Shown here: piece after piece, positions 21,406 to 32,000 of the stretch
Position numbering within the stretch: the first letter of the stretch is position 1
Layout: every line of letters begins with the position of its first letter
NCBI RefSeq assembly: GCF_007752535.1
Contig: NZ_CP036426.1
Location: 3,534,001-3,598,000, forward strand
Source: Tautonia plasticadhaerens
Lineage (GTDB): Bacteria > Planctomycetota > Planctomycetia > Isosphaerales > Isosphaeraceae
Length of the DNA: 64,000 nt
Reading direction: 5' to 3'
Notes under the pieces: generated by a model
What the model saw: only the letters and a program-made list of their open reading frames with translations
Databases searched by the model: none
Told to the model about the DNA's origin: nothing
Made by a program: the position numbers and the translations under genes

Positions 21406-21713
21406 GGGGTTCGGGTCCTTCGCTCGGAGGGATGGGATGCGGGGCGTCCGGGTCCGGACGGTCCATTGTACTTCGCCGGGCCCCGGGAGATCTTCCGCAG
21501 CTCCCGGGGCGGGGCGAATCGAGGGATCTCACGCAGGGCCGCGGGGGCGCGGAGAAGGTGAGGGACCGAGCCGGCGGAACGACGGCCTCCCTCGCGATCA
21601 CCTCCTGCCCCGCGCCCCCGCGGCCCTGCGTGGGATCCGCCCGTCTCGCCCCTCCCGTCCCGATCCGTCATAATCGACGATCACCCTCCCGCCCCGGACC
21701 ACTGGAGCCGCCC
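21406..21713. other. Divergent intergenic region with a 22-bp inverted repeat
   Basis: The gap separates the minus-strand S41 peptidase gene and the plus-strand fusion gene. Apart from the inverted repeat at 21530-21632 I see no gene; promoters of both genes must lie here but none is clear. Confidence 0.5.
21530..21632. repeat. 22-bp perfect inverted repeat with 59-bp loop
   Basis: Arm CACGCAGGGCCGCGGGGGCG (21530-21551, two more bases CG) is perfectly complementary to 21611-21632. The position upstream of two divergent genes does not fit a terminator. It looks like a small dispersed inverted-repeat element similar in design to the one at 15881. Confidence 0.6.
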
Positions 21714-24116
21714 ATGCCTCGCCTCCGATCCGCCCTCCTGCCGCTCCTGCTGCTGATCCCTTCCGCGAGAGGCCAGGAGGCGATCGGCCCCGACGCGCCG
21801 ATGACCGCCGAGGCGGCCGAGGCGCTCGGCGCGTTCCTCGACCGGGAGGTGGAGCGGAAGGGGATCCCGGCCCTCTCGATCGCGCTCGTCTCCGGCGACC
21901 GGGTCGTCTGGGCCCGGGGCTTCGGCGAGGCGAGGCCCGGCGAGCCGGCGACGGCCGAGACGGCCTACCGGGTCGGCTCGGTCTCGAAGCTGTTCACCGA
22001 CCTGGCCGCGATGCAGCTCGTCGAGCGGGGCGAGCTCGACCTCGACGCCCCGATCGCCGACGCCCTCCCCGGGCTGGACATCCCCGGGCCGTTCGAGGCC
22101 CCGATCACGCTCCGGCACCTGATGTCCCACCGCGCCGGGATCGTCCGGGAGCCCCCCGTCGGCCACTACTTCGACCCCTCCGGCCCGACCCTGGCCGAGA
22201 CGGTTTTGAGCCTGGTCCGGACGACCCGGCTGCTGGAGCTGGGCTCGAAGACCAAGTACTCCAACGCCGGCCTCGGCGTCGTCGGCCTGGCCGTCGAGCG
22301 GGCCTCGGGCAGGCCCTTCGCCGAGGTCATCCGATCGGGCCTGCTGGGGCCCCTGGGCATGGCCTCCAGCGACTTCGAGGCGACGCCCGTCGTCGAATCG
22401 AAGCTCGCCGACGCGATCATGTGGACCTACGACGGCCGGACCTTCCCCGCCCCCGACTTCCCCCTCGGCTACGCCCCGGCCGGCGGCCTGATGGCCTCGA
22501 TGCCCGACCTCGGCCGCTTCCTGGTCGCGCTCCTCGACGAGGGCAGGGGCCCCGGCGGCCCGATCGTCGGGCCGGAGACGCTCGAACAGATGCTCGAACC
22601 CCAGTTCGACGACTCCGGCCGGTTCGGCCTCGGCTTCGCCCTGGGGGACTGGAAGGGCCGCCGACGGTTCGGCCACGGCGGGGCCGTCTACGGCTTCGCC
22701 ACCGAGCTGGTCGCCCTGCCCGACGAGCGGCTCGGCGTGGCCGTCTCCGCCTCCCGGGACTGCGTCGACCTCGGCCCGATCGCCGACCTCGCGCTGGAGA
22801 CCCTGCTGGCCCTCGAGGACGGCGAGCCCCTCCCCGAGTTCCCCCGCACCGAACCGCTGCCCGACGGCCTCTCCCGGGAACTCCGGGGCCGGTACGCCCC
22901 CGAGGGGGAGGACGACCGGGTCATCGAGCTGGTCGACGTCGACGGCCGGCTCCTGCTGATGTCCCCCCGGGGCGGGGAGCTTCCGGAGCTGCGGTCCCCC
23001 GCCGAGGGCGACCCGGACACCCTGGTCGTCGACGGCCCGATCGCCTCCCACGGCCCGACGATCGCCCTCGAAGCCGGCGGCGAGGACGACGACGCCAAAT
23101 CCCTCATCGTCGGCGAGACCACCTTCCGCCGCCTGCCCGACGACTCGCCCCCGCCCCCCGCGCCGGAGGAGTGGCTCGGCCTGATCGGCGAGTACGGGTG
23201 GGATCATAACGTCCTGTACATCCTCGAACGCGAGGGGGACCTCTACGCCCTCGTCGAGTGGTTCTACCTCTACCCGCTCGCGCCGACCGACGAGCCCGAC
23301 ACCTTCGCCTTCCCCGACTTCGGCCTCTACCACGACGAGACGCTCGCCTTCGACCGCGACGACTCCGGCCGGGCCTCCCGGGCCGTGCTCGGCGGCAGCG
23401 TGGTGTTCGACCGCCGGCCGATCGACGGCGAGGACGGCTCCACCTTCCGGGTCGACCCGCTCCGCCCCGTCTCCGAGGTCCGGCCCGAGGCCCTCGCCGC
23501 CTCCCCCCCGCACGAAGGCGGCGACCTCCGGGAGCCCGACCTCGTCGACCTCACCGCGCTCGACCCGTCGATCCGGCTCGACGTCCGATACGCCACCGAC
23601 GACAACTTCCTCGGCACCCCGTTCTACACCTCCGCCCGGGCCTTGATGCAGCGTCCCGCCGCCGAGGCCGTCGTCCGGGCCCACCAGGCCCTCGAACCCT
23701 ACGGCCTCGGCCTGCTCGTCCACGACGCCTACCGCCCCTGGTACGTCACCAAGATGTTCTACGACGCCACGCCCCCGGAATCCCGGGGCTTCGTGGCGAA
23801 TCCCCGGAGCGGCTCGAAGCACAACCGGGGCTGCGCCGTCGACCTGACCCTCTGCGACCGAGCCACCGGGGAGCCGATCCGAATGGTCGCCGGCTACGAC
23901 GAGTTCTCCGAACGGGCCGGCGCCTTCTACCCCGGCGGCACCTCCCGGCAGCGTTGGTACCGGGCCCTGCTCCGGGACGCGATGGAGGACCAGGGGTTCG
24001 ACGTCATCGACAACGAATGGTGGCATTTCGATTACAAGGACTGGCGCTCCTACCCCCTGGGCAACCAGCCCTTCGAGGCCATCGACGCCGACCTCGACGC
24101 CCCGCAGCGCCCCTGA
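21714..24116 (+). CDS. Fusion of a serine beta-lactamase-family (S12) domain and a VanX-like D-Ala-D-Ala dipeptidase, 800 aa
   Basis: A signal peptide covers residues 1-20. Residues about 30-370 form a class C beta-lactamase/DD-peptidase fold: nucleophile S89 in SVSK (S-x-x-K), Y182-S-N184 (Y-x-N) and H321-G-G. A beta-rich linker region with two subdomains (about 380-590) follows. Residues about 600-790 are an M15D/VanX domain: VHDAYRPW with the catalytic Arg, the zinc ligands H703 and D710 in SKHNRGCAVD, the catalytic Glu768 and the ligand H771 in NEWWHF. VanX enzymes hydrolyse D-Ala-D-Ala dipeptide, and S12 enzymes act on D-amino-acid peptides or esters. One exported polypeptide with both activities is unusual and suggests D-Ala release from wall precursors or scavenging. 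Confidence 0.88.
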   Translation: MPRLRSALLPLLLLIPSARGQEAIGPDAPMTAEAAEALGAFLDREVERKGIPALSIALVSGDRVVWARGFGEARPGEPATAETAYRVGSVSKLFTDLAAMQLVERGELDLDAPIADALPGLDIPGPFEAPITLRHLMSHRAGIVREPPVGHYFDPSGPTLAETVLSLVRTTRLLELGSKTKYSNAGLGVVGLAVERASGRPFAEVIRSGLLGPLGMASSDFEATPVVESKLADAIMWTYDGRTFPAPDFPLGYAPAGGLMASMPDLGRFLVALLDEGRGPGGPIVGPETLEQMLEPQFDDSGRFGLGFALGDWKGRRRFGHGGAVYGFATELVALPDERLGVAVSASRDCVDLGPIADLALETLLALEDGEPLPEFPRTEPLPDGLSRELRGRYAPEGEDDRVIELVDVDGRLLLMSPRGGELPELRSPAEGDPDTLVVDGPIASHGPTIALEAGGEDDDAKSLIVGETTFRRLPDDSPPPPAPEEWLGLIGEYGWDHNVLYILEREGDLYALVEWFYLYPLAPTDEPDTFAFPDFGLYHDETLAFDRDDSGRASRAVLGGSVVFDRRPIDGEDGSTFRVDPLRPVSEVRPEALAASPPHEGGDLREPDLVDLTALDPSIRLDVRYATDDNFLGTPFYTSARALMQRPAAEAVVRAHQALEPYGLGLLVHDAYRPWYVTKMFYDATPPESRGFVANPRSGSKHNRGCAVDLTLCDRATGEPIRMVAGYDEFSERAGAFYPGGTSRQRWYRALLRDAMEDQGFDVIDNEWWHFDYKDWRSYPLGNQPFEAIDADLDAPQRP

Positions 24117-24139
24117 GCCGCCCTCCGCCCGAGCCCCCT

Positions 24140-24281
24140 CCGACCCTCGCCCCCGTCCTCGGGGGAGAGGGTGGGCGAAGCCCGGGTGAGGGGGGCCGGA
24201 TGAGGAAGGCCCTGTGTCCCGGTCGCCGACCCCTCACCCCAACCCTCTCCCCGCTCGCGGGGAGAGGGAGCAGCCGACCGC
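24140..24281. repeat. REP-like GC-rich repeats upstream of queA
   Basis: Two facing units: CCGACCCTCGCCCCCGTCCT CGGGGGAGAGGG at about 24140 and CCCTCACCCCAACCCTCTCC with CGCGGGGAGAGGGA at about 24232. Related units occur at 28449-28508 and 44600-44665. Each contains a short G/C hairpin. They lie only between genes and look like a dispersed palindromic family. Confidence 0.55.
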
Positions 24282-24308
24282 CCCCAGCAGGCCCGACACC
24301 CTCCCCCC

Positions 24309-25346
24309 ATGCGCACCGAAGACTTCGACTTCCACCTGCCCGACGACCTCATCGCCCAGCACCCGAACGACCGCCGGGATCGGTCCCGGCTGATGGTCGT
24401 CCGCCGGGACACCGGGGCGATCGAGCATCGCGTCTTCGACGAGCTGCCGGGGCTGCTCCGGGCCGGCGACCTGCTGGTCCGGAACGACTCCCGGGTGGTC
24501 CCCGCCCGCTTGCTCGGCCGTCGGGAGGAGACCGGGGGGCGCTGGGAGGGGCTCTACCTCTCCGAGCGGCCGGGGGGCGCCTGGGAGCTGATGGCCCAGA
24601 CCCGGGGACGCCCGCAACCGGGAGAGGCGATCGTCCTCGACGGCGGCCTCCGCCTGGAACTGGTCGAGCGGCTCGGCGGCGGCCACTGGCTCGCCCGGCC
24701 GCTCGACCCGAGGCCCTCGCTGGAGCTGCTCGACGCCTTCGGCCACGTCCCGCTTCCCCCCTACATCTACAGGGACGGGGGCGGAGACGACCCGACCGAC
24801 CGCGAGCGCTACCAGACCGTCTACGCCCGATCCCCCGGCTCGGTCGCCGCGCCGACGGCGGGCCTGCACTTCACCCCCGAGGTCTTCGACCGGCTCGACG
24901 AGCGGGGGGTCGGCGTCGCCGACGTGACCCTCCACGTCGGCCCGGGCACCTTCCGGCCCATCAAGGCCGACCGCATCGAGGACCACCAGCTCCACGCCGA
25001 ATGGGCCGCCCTCACCCCCGACGTGGCCGGCCGGCTGAACTCGGCCCGGCCCTCCGGGGGCCGGGTCGTCGCCGTCGGCACCACCGCGACCCGGGTCCTG
25101 GAGACCTGCGTCGACCCCTCGGGCACCTTCCGCCCCTTCACCGGCCAGACGAGCATCTACCTCCGCCCCGGCGTCCCCGTCCGGGGCGTCGACGCCCTGG
25201 TCACCAACTTCCACCTGCCCCGGAGCAGCCTGCTCGTCCTCGTCTCCGCGCTCGCCGGCGTCGACCTCGTCCGGGAGGCCTACGCCGAGGCCGTCCGCCG
25301 CCGCTACCGCTTCTACAGCTTCGGCGACGCCATGCTGATCCTCTGA
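24309..25346 (+). CDS. queA: S-adenosylmethionine:tRNA ribosyltransferase-isomerase (queuosine synthesis), 345 aa
   Basis: QueA transfers and isomerises the ribosyl part of S-adenosylmethionine onto preQ1-modified tRNA, making epoxyqueuosine at the wobble position of GUN anticodons. The sequence is full length and strongly family-like: DFDFHLPDDLIAQHPNDRRD at the N-terminus, GDLLVRNDSRVVPARLLG, QTVYARSPGSVAAPTAGLHF, LHVGPGTFRPIKADRIEDH and, near the end, DALVTNFHLPRSSLLVLVSA, with FYSFGDAMLIL at the C-terminus. No other queuosine gene is adjacent, so it stands alone between a REP-like region and a bidirectional terminator. Confidence 0.97.
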   Translation: MRTEDFDFHLPDDLIAQHPNDRRDRSRLMVVRRDTGAIEHRVFDELPGLLRAGDLLVRNDSRVVPARLLGRREETGGRWEGLYLSERPGGAWELMAQTRGRPQPGEAIVLDGGLRLELVERLGGGHWLARPLDPRPSLELLDAFGHVPLPPYIYRDGGGDDPTDRERYQTVYARSPGSVAAPTAGLHFTPEVFDRLDERGVGVADVTLHVGPGTFRPIKADRIEDHQLHAEWAALTPDVAGRLNSARPSGGRVVAVGTTATRVLETCVDPSGTFRPFTGQTSIYLRPGVPVRGVDALVTNFHLPRSSLLVLVSALAGVDLVREAYAEAVRRRYRFYSFGDAMLIL

Positions 25347-25441
25347 GCCGAGGCCTCGAGCGATCGCACACGCTTCTTGAGGCCGGGTGGCCGGGGTCCA
25401 GCCAACCCAGGATCACATGAACACAGTCGGCGCACGACGGC

Positions 25442-25473
25442 CCGGCCGGCCGGGGAGATCCCCGGCCGGCCGG
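25442..25473. terminator. Bidirectional hairpin between queA and the DUF1559 gene
   Basis: Fifteen-base perfect arms CCGGCCGGCCGGGGA (25442-25456) and TCCCCGGCCGGCCGG (25459-25473) lie between the convergent genes queA and 25534-26613. There is no T tract, but position and stability fit a shared terminator or transcript end. Confidence 0.5.
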
Positions 25474-25533
25474 AGCCGGCGTTGACATCGGGAGCCCGTG
25501 CATCGGGCCGGATCGGCCCCGGCCCGGTCGGGC

Positions 25534-26613
25534 TCAGAACTGGTCGGCGGAGACGACCTCGCCGCCGGCCCGGGTGGTGATCGCCTGCCAGACGGGGACC
25601 CGGGACCCGGGCACCACGGAGAAGGTCCGGTTGCCGTCGACGTTGTACTGGACGTTGACCGGGTCGGAGGTCGCGGTGTTGATCGCCCAGCTCTCGATCG
25701 TGTCCTTGATGAACCGCACCGAGCCGTCGGCGAAGGCGACGTTGACGCCCCCGGGGTGGTAGCTCGACGGGTTCATGCCGATGGCGTTGACGACCACCGT
25801 CCCGATCGGCTTGTTCTCGGCGTTGGGCGGGTAGTACGACTCGACCAGGGTGTCGAAGTAGTACCCGGAGTTCCACCAGTTGTACTCGGTCAGGTAGGCG
25901 TCGGCCTGGGTCACCCGGCCCGTCCGGCGGAGGAAGTCGGCCCCCTTGGCGTGCGCCCGCTCGGCGAAGATCACGGTGTTGCTCGTGCCGTCCCGGATCG
26001 CGCCGATGGTCACGGCGCTGTGCCCGAAGATCAGGCCGTTCATGTTGGACCGCCGCTGGGCGAAGGTCGAGTCGGGCGTGCGGACCCGGAGGCTCCACAT
26101 CCCCTGCATGCCGCCGTAGCTGGTGAACGACTGCTGGAAGCCCCCCGCGGCGGGCACGCCGTAGGAGGCGGCGTTGATCGCCACGTTGTCGACGTTGTTG
26201 TCGCTCGGGCAGATGAAGGTCCTCACCTGCACGCCGGCGGCGGTGACGTTGGCCGAGACGAGGTAGGACAGGTCCCAGTTGATCGAGTTGTAGATGTTCT
26301 GCTGCTCGACGAACGGGGCGAGCCGCGCGAAGACGCTGTAATTCTCCCGGCCCACGGTGGTCCCCGCCGGGGGCAGCAGCGTGACGTAGCCGGGCGGGAG
26401 CGTCTTGTTGGCGTCCTCGTAGTTCATCGCGGCCAGGGCCAACTGCTTCAGGTTGTTGGTGCACTGGGCGCGCCGGGCGGCCTCCCGGGCCGCCTGGACC
26501 GCGGGCAGGAGCAGGGCGATCAGCACGCCGATGATGGCGATGACGACGAGCAGCTCGATCAGCGTGAAGCCGAGGGCCCGGGCCGGGCCCCGGCCGCTTC
26601 GATGGGTCTTCAA
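25534..26613 (-). CDS. DUF1559 prepilin-like protein with N-terminal methylation motif, 359 aa
   Basis: The N-terminus is a type IV pilin-like signal: a short basic leader, then [20 protein letters not shown] and [17 protein letters not shown], the hallmark of planctomycete DUF1559 proteins. The rest is the DUF1559 domain ([47 protein letters not shown]). These proteins are exported and processed by prepilin peptidase, and are massively expanded in Planctomycetota; their precise role in the envelope is unclear. I chose the TTG at 26613 because GAGAGGA lies nine bases before it and no ATG exists near the leader. The small lipoprotein gene at 26730-26921 precedes it, a common pairing. Confidence 0.9.
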   Translation of the reverse strand: MKTHRSGRGPARALGFTLIELLVVIAIIGVLIALLLPAVQAAREAARRAQCTNNLKQLALAAMNYEDANKTLPPGYVTLLPPAGTTVGRENYSVFARLAPFVEQQNIYNSINWDLSYLVSANVTAAGVQVRTFICPSDNNVDNVAINAASYGVPAAGGFQQSFTSYGGMQGMWSLRVRTPDSTFAQRRSNMNGLIFGHSAVTIGAIRDGTSNTVIFAERAHAKGADFLRRTGRVTQADAYLTEYNWWNSGYYFDTLVESYYPPNAENKPIGTVVVNAIGMNPSSYHPGGVNVAFADGSVRFIKDTIESWAINTATSDPVNVQYNVDGNRTFSVVPGSRVPVWQAITTRAGGEVVSADQF

Positions 26614-26729
26614 GGCAGGAATCCTCTCGGGGTGGAGTTCGGAGGTGAGGTCACAGGGGGGGAGATCGATGGAGAGGGGCCTCCCGGGGGAGGATCGACC
26701 GCCGAGGGGAGGGGGGGCGAGGGTCGGCC

Positions 26730-26921
26730 TCAGCGTTCCCCCGCCTCCAGCACCTCCCGCTGCGCGGCCCCCTCCCCCTCGGCGGGGCCGGAAGGGGCCG
26801 GGGCCGGCGCGTCGGCGACCGGCTCGGAGGAGCAGCCGATCGGCAGGGTCACGATGAAGGTCGCGGCGACGGCCGCGAACGCGGCCCGGCGGGCCAGGGA
26901 CCGGAGGGATGTCGATCGCAT
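26730..26921 (-). CDS. Small lipoprotein next to the DUF1559 gene, 63 aa
   Basis: The frame begins [20 protein letters not shown] and reaches a lipobox at IGC ([11 protein letters not shown], lipidated Cys about residue 30). The mature part is a short Ala/Pro/Glu-rich tail with no folded domain. Small lipoproteins of this type commonly lie directly upstream of DUF1559 genes in planctomycetes and are probably co-transcribed with them. The ATG at 26921 is the first that gives a proper signal peptide. Confidence 0.7.
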   Translation of the reverse strand: MRSTSLRSLARRAAFAAVAATFIVTLPIGCSSEPVADAPAPAPSGPAEGEGAAQREVLEAGER

Positions 26922-27228
26922 CGGGTGGTGGTACCCTACCTGGGGAAATGGGGACGGGATGAGGACGAATCGATCGGGCCGACGCCGCGCCCGGCGGGCA
27001 CCCTCGGCCGTCGCCGACTCGCGGGACGATCGCCCCGCCGGGGGCGACGGCCGACGCCCGGCGGGCCGAACGACAACGAATCTCGCATCCATGCTTCACC
27101 AGGGGCACGCCCGCACCAGGGCCGTCCCCGGATCGATTAGACCCGGCCCGCACGCCCCCTGTCCAGCGCAATCCCGGTCCCGTCCTCCCGATCGGGCGCC
27201 GCGGGGGGCCTCCCCGGAGCCCTCCCCG
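26922..27228. other. Divergent intergenic region without recognisable features
   Basis: The gap lies between the small lipoprotein gene (minus) and the DUF2817 gene (plus). I see no gene and no clear promoter box. Frames crossing it lack conserved features. Confidence 0.5.
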
Positions 27229-28365
27229 ATGCGACCGCCCCCCCCGATGCCCGACGCCTTCGACGACGCTCGTCGCCGATTCCGGGCCGCCGCCGAGGAA
27301 GCCGGCGCCCTCCTGCACCGCTGGCCCGTCGGCCCCGAGTCGGACGACCTGGCGATCGAGGCCGCCCGGCTCGGCCCCGAGGACGCCCCGGGCCTGGTGG
27401 TCGTCTCCTCCGGCCTGCACGGGGTGGAAGGCCCGCTCGGCTCGGCGGTGCAGTCGAGCTGGCTGGAAGGGCCGGGCCCTCGGGCGCTCCCCGGGGGGGT
27501 GGCGGTGCTGCTGCTGCACGCGCTCAACCCGTTCGGCTTCCGGCACTCCCGGCGGTTCGACGCCTCGAACGTGGATCTCAACCGCAACTTCCTCCCCCCC
27601 GGCGAGGCCTACCGGGGCCACCCCCCGCTCTACGCCCGACTTGACCCGATGCTCAACCCCCCGGGCCCCCCCGGGCGGCTCGACGCGATCGGCTTCCCGG
27701 CCCGGGCCGCCTGGGCCCAGCTCCGGTTCGGCGCCGAGGCGGTCAAGCAGGCCGTCGCCGGGGGCCAGTACGACTTCCCCCGGGGCCTCTTCTTCGGCGG
27801 GCACGCCCCCTCCGAGGCGTTTCTCCTGCTGGACCGGCACCTCCCCGGCCTGGTCGGGCCGGCCCGGTCGGTCGTCCACCTCGACTTCCACACCGGGCTC
27901 GGCCCCAGGGGCTCCTACGTCCTGCTCGTCGACGGGCCGGCCGACTCCCCCTCCACCGCCCGGCTCTCCCGGGCCTTCGGACCCGACCGGATCGAGTCGC
28001 ACGCCCCCGGCGGCACCTCCTACCACATCCGGGGGAACTTCGGCGTCTGGTGCTCCCGACGGCTCGGCGGCCCCGGCCGGTCCTACGACTACACCTGCGC
28101 CGAGTTCGGCACGTATCCCGGCCCGGTCGTGATCGGCGCCCTCCGGGAGGAGAACAGGGCCCACCACCACTGCCCCCCCGGCTCCCCCGCCTTGCTCCGG
28201 GCCCGGGCCCGGCTCCGGGAGTCCTTCATCCCCGCCGCCCCCCCCTGGCGCTCCTGGGCCCTGGCCGAGGGCCTCGGCCTGGTCGCCCGGGCCGTCTCCC
28301 ACCTCGCCACCGCCCCGGCTCCAGCCGACCCAGCCCCGGATCCGGAATCCGGGCGGATCGGGTGA
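27229..28365 (+). CDS. DUF2817-type zinc carboxypeptidase-like protein (M14 superfamily), 378 aa
   Basis: DUF2817 proteins share the fold and zinc site of M14 carboxypeptidases. Visible motifs are the H-x2-E zinc pair in [17 protein letters not shown] (positions about 64-70), [13 protein letters not shown] (the Arg/Asn substrate-binding segment) and the third ligand His in [21 protein letters not shown] late acidic residue lies in [13 protein letters not shown], near the usual catalytic Glu. No signal peptide is visible, so it probably acts in the cytoplasm on small peptides or peptide-like amides. The ATG at 27229 or 27247 may be the start. It stands alone on the plus strand. Confidence 0.8.
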   Translation: MRPPPPMPDAFDDARRRFRAAAEEAGALLHRWPVGPESDDLAIEAARLGPEDAPGLVVVSSGLHGVEGPLGSAVQSSWLEGPGPRALPGGVAVLLLHALNPFGFRHSRRFDASNVDLNRNFLPPGEAYRGHPPLYARLDPMLNPPGPPGRLDAIGFPARAAWAQLRFGAEAVKQAVAGGQYDFPRGLFFGGHAPSEAFLLLDRHLPGLVGPARSVVHLDFHTGLGPRGSYVLLVDGPADSPSTARLSRAFGPDRIESHAPGGTSYHIRGNFGVWCSRRLGGPGRSYDYTCAEFGTYPGPVVIGALREENRAHHHCPPGSPALLRARARLRESFIPAAPPWRSWALAEGLGLVARAVSHLATAPAPADPAPDPESGRIG

Positions 28366-29059
28366 CTGAAACGGCCCCCGGCCTCGATACTACTGTCGGG
28401 GACCCGTCACACCCGACGCCCTCCCCGAGCGGGGAGCAGGCAACCATCTCCGACCCTCGCCCCCGTCTTCGGGGGAGAGGGTGGCCGGAGGCCGGGTGAG
28501 GGGGGATCGGGCGATCCTCGACGCCTCGCATCCGGGCCGAGGTCCCCCCGGGGTCTCGGGAGCCCGGGACGGGAACACCCCGGAGGGATCGACGGAGCGA
28601 ACCCATTTTCTCCCGAAATGTTCTTTCCCAATCAGGACTTACGCCGATCGCCCCGGGCGCACCGGCCGCCGCCCGCCCCGTCCCTTCCCTCTGCATCGGA
28701 CGCGCTTCGCCCGAGCAAAAACGAACCCAACCGCCAGGATGGCGGCTCGCGACGCCGCGTGACGAACAAAGCCACCTGCCGGATTGGCAGCCTTGGTCAC
28801 CACCACGACGGCCCCTCCCGGCCGGGCTTCTCGCCGCCGAGTTCGACGGAGCGAACCCAATTGGATCCCGGATCTCATTCCAGGATAATCACTTGCGCCA
28901 TCGGCCCTCGGCGCACCGGCCGAGACGGGCCGGGGGAGGGCCCCTGGATGCACCCCCGGATGGCCGCACCCGAGGGCAGGGGGCTGATTGCCCACCGGGG
29001 TTCCGGTAAGCTGGGTCGTCCGCCGAAGCTGCATCGAGACGCAACCGAGAGGAGCCTCC
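28366..29059. other. 694-bp gene-free region with several repeats
   Basis: The region carries a REP-like unit (28449-28508), then two direct 77-bp copies (28591-28667 and 28845-28921). The related shorter string CGAACCCAACCGCC lies between the copies, near 28718. The repeats account for about a third of the region. No frame here has recognisable protein features, and the promoter of the tricorn-like gene should be near the right end. Confidence 0.6.
28591..28921. repeat. Two direct copies of a 77-bp repeat, 254 bp apart
   Basis: Both copies open with GACGGAGCGAACCCA (28591 and 28845) and close with GGCGCACCGGCC (ending 28667 and 28921). Both are exactly 77 bp, with a diverged middle that keeps the order CAGGA, CTT, GCC, ATCG. 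The common length with conserved ends indicates a real repeat family rather than chance. Confidence 0.55.
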
Positions 29060-32000
29060 ATGCCGATGCCCCTGGACCCGTCCCCCCGGACGATCGCGGC
29101 GGCGGTCGTCGCCCTCTCCGCCCTCATCCTCGACGTCCCCCCGGCCGTCGCCCAGGGGCCCGGGCCGATCCGGCTGGCCGAGGACCCGGCCGTCTCCCCC
29201 GACGGCGAGACGATCGCCTTCTCCTGGGCCGGCGACCTCTGGTCCGTCCCGGCCGGGGGGGGGACCGCCCGGCGCCTGACCGTCCACCCCGGCCTCGACG
29301 CCGAGCCCGCCTTCTCCCCCGACGGCGAGACGATCGCCTTCGTCGCCGACCGGGGGGAGGGCCGGCAGGTCTACCGGATGCCCGCCGAGGGGGGGGCCCC
29401 GGTCCCCCTGACCGCGCATAGCGAGGGATATCGCCTGGAGGGCTGGTTCCCCGACGGCGAGTCCCTGCTGGTCAACGCCTCCCGGGACCACTTCTGGAGG
29501 CACGCCGAGCGCTTCTTCCGGATCGACGCCGACGAGCGGTCCGCCGACGAACTGCTGTTCGACGCCTACGGCGCCGACGGCTCCCTCTCCCCCGACGGCA
29601 AGCGGCTGCTGTTCACCCGGGAGGGGGTCGCCTGGTGGCGGAAGGGCTACCGGGGGTCGCAGGCGAGCCAGATCTGGGAGGTCGACCTCGACTCGGGGGA
29701 GTACACCCGGCTCCTCGACCCCGAGACCGGCGCCCGATCGCCGCTCTGGAAGCCGGACGGCTCGGGCTTCTACTACGTCGGCGTCCGCGACGGCGCCTTC
29801 AACCTGATCGAGCACGACCCGGGGTCGGGCGAGGACCGGCCCCTGACCCGCTTCGAGGACGACTCGGTCGTCATGCCCGCCCTCTCGAAGGACGGCAAGA
29901 CCCTGGTCTTCCGGCACCTGTTCGACCTCTACCGGATCGACCCCACCGCCGACCGCCCGGGCCCGACGAGGCTGGAGGTCGTCCACGAGGCCGAGGCGAT
30001 GGTCCCCCCGGTGGCCCGGGAGACCCTGGAGCGGGCCGAGGACGTGGCCTTCTCCGACGACGGCCTGGAGCTCGCCTTCATCGCCGGCGGCGACCTCTGG
30101 GTGATGGACACCGTGCTCCGGGAGCCGGTCCGGGTGACCGACACCCCCGAGGAGGAGCGGTCCCCCGCCTTCTCGCCCGACGGCGACTCCATCCTCTTCA
30201 TCAGCGACGCCGAGGGCCAGTGCGACCTCTGGCGGGCCACTCGCGAGGACGCCGACCGGTTCTGGTGGCAGAACGACGGGTTCGACCTGGACCGGGTGAC
30301 CGAGGACGCCGCCGTCGAGTCCCGGCCGCTCTGGAGCCCCGAGGGGTCGAGCGTCGCCTTCGTGAAGGGGAACGGCGACCTCTGGGTCATGGACGCCGAC
30401 GGCTCCGACCCCCGCCTCCTGCTCGAAGGCTGGAGCCCCCCCGAGTACTGCTGGTCCCCCGACGGCCGGTGGATCGCCTTCGCCCGGGACGACGACGAGT
30501 TCAACGCCGACGTCTGGATCCTGCCCCTCGACGGCTCCCGGGAGCCCTCCAACGTCTCCGAGCATCCGTTCAACGACGGCGACCCCGCCTGGTCCCCCGA
30601 CGGCAAGATCCTCGCCTTCGCCGGCGAGCGGGGGTCCGACGGCGAGGTCGACGTCCACTTCGTCTACCTCCGGCGCGAGGACGACGAGCTCGGCCGACGG
30701 GACCGAACCATCGAGGAGGCCATCGAGAAGATCAAGAAGGCCCGGAAGGAGGGCGGCAAGGGGGACGGCAACGGCCCCTCCGCCCCCAAATCCTCGCCCT
30801 TCGAGCCCGACGGCGACGAGCCCGAGGACGAGCCGGCGGAGGACGAGGACGAGGACGACGACGGCAACGAGGAGGAGGACGAGGACGAGACGCCCGTCGT
30901 CGAGATCGACTTCGAGGACCTGCACGAGCGCGTCCGACGGGTCTCGATCCCCGACTCCCGGGAGTCCGGCCTGTTCTGGTCCCCCGACTCCGAGAAACTG
31001 GCCTTCCGGGCCTCGGTCGACGGCCAGGACGGCACCTACACGATCAAGCCCCCCGACGAGCTGGAGCCGAAGCGGCTGACCCCCGAGACGATCGCCGGGG
31101 CCCGGTGGCTGGACGAGGGGAACCAGGTCGTCGGCAGCCTCGGCGGCGTGCCGGCCAGCGTCTCGGGCTCGGGGGGGTCGGTGACCCGATATCCCTTCGC
31201 CGCCCGGCAGGAGTACGACCGACGGGCCAAGTACCGGGCCGCCTTCGACCTGGCCTGGCGGACCATGAGGGATCGCTGGTATGACGAGGCCCTGAACAAC
31301 CGGAACTGGGACGCCATCCGCCGCAAGTACATCGACGTGGCCGCCTCGAGCGCGGATCTCGGCATGTTCTCCCAGGTGGTCCGGCTCATGCTCGGCGAGC
31401 TGAACGGCTCCCACCTCGGCTTCTCCCCGTCGGGCGAGGACGGCATCGAGCCGGTCGAGGGGGACTGGGGCATCGAAACCGCCCACCTCGGCCTCCGGTT
31501 CGACCCCGGGCACGCCGGGCCGGGCCTGGAGGTCCGGGACGTCCTGCCCGGCGGCCCGGCCGACCAGATCCGCTGGAAGATCGAGCCGGGGGAGCTGGTC
31601 GTCCGGATCGACGGCGAGGCCGTCGACCCCGACATGGACCTGACCGCCCTACTCAACGGCCCGCTCGACCGGGACGTCTCGCTGGTCGTCCGGGATACCG
31701 ACGGCGAGGACCGGACCGTCACCCTCCGGCCCATCTCCTTCGGCCAGGCCCGGAGCCTGCTCTACGACAAGTGGGTCGAGGACAACCGGGAGGCGGTCGA
31801 GGAGGCCGGCGACGGCACCCTCGGCTACCTGCACATCCGGGCGATGAACGGCTCCAGCTTCGACCGGTTCCAGGAGGAGCTGTACTCGGCCGCCGCCGGC
31901 AAGGAAGGGCTGGTCATCGACGTCCGGGAGAACGGCGGCGGCTCGACCGCCGACCTGCTGCTCACCGCCCTGACGCAGCCGGCCCACGCCGTCACCGTCC

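Noticed and set aside
16520-21601. 1693-codon minus-strand frame
   Set aside because: The GH10 enzyme accounts for 16520-17668. The upstream part is antisense or out of frame to the M74-like and S41 genes and shows no domain.
25534-28302. 922-codon minus-strand frame running into the DUF2817 region
   Set aside because: The part beyond 26613 is antisense to the DUF2817 gene, while the DUF1559 protein has its own pilin-like start at TTG 26613.
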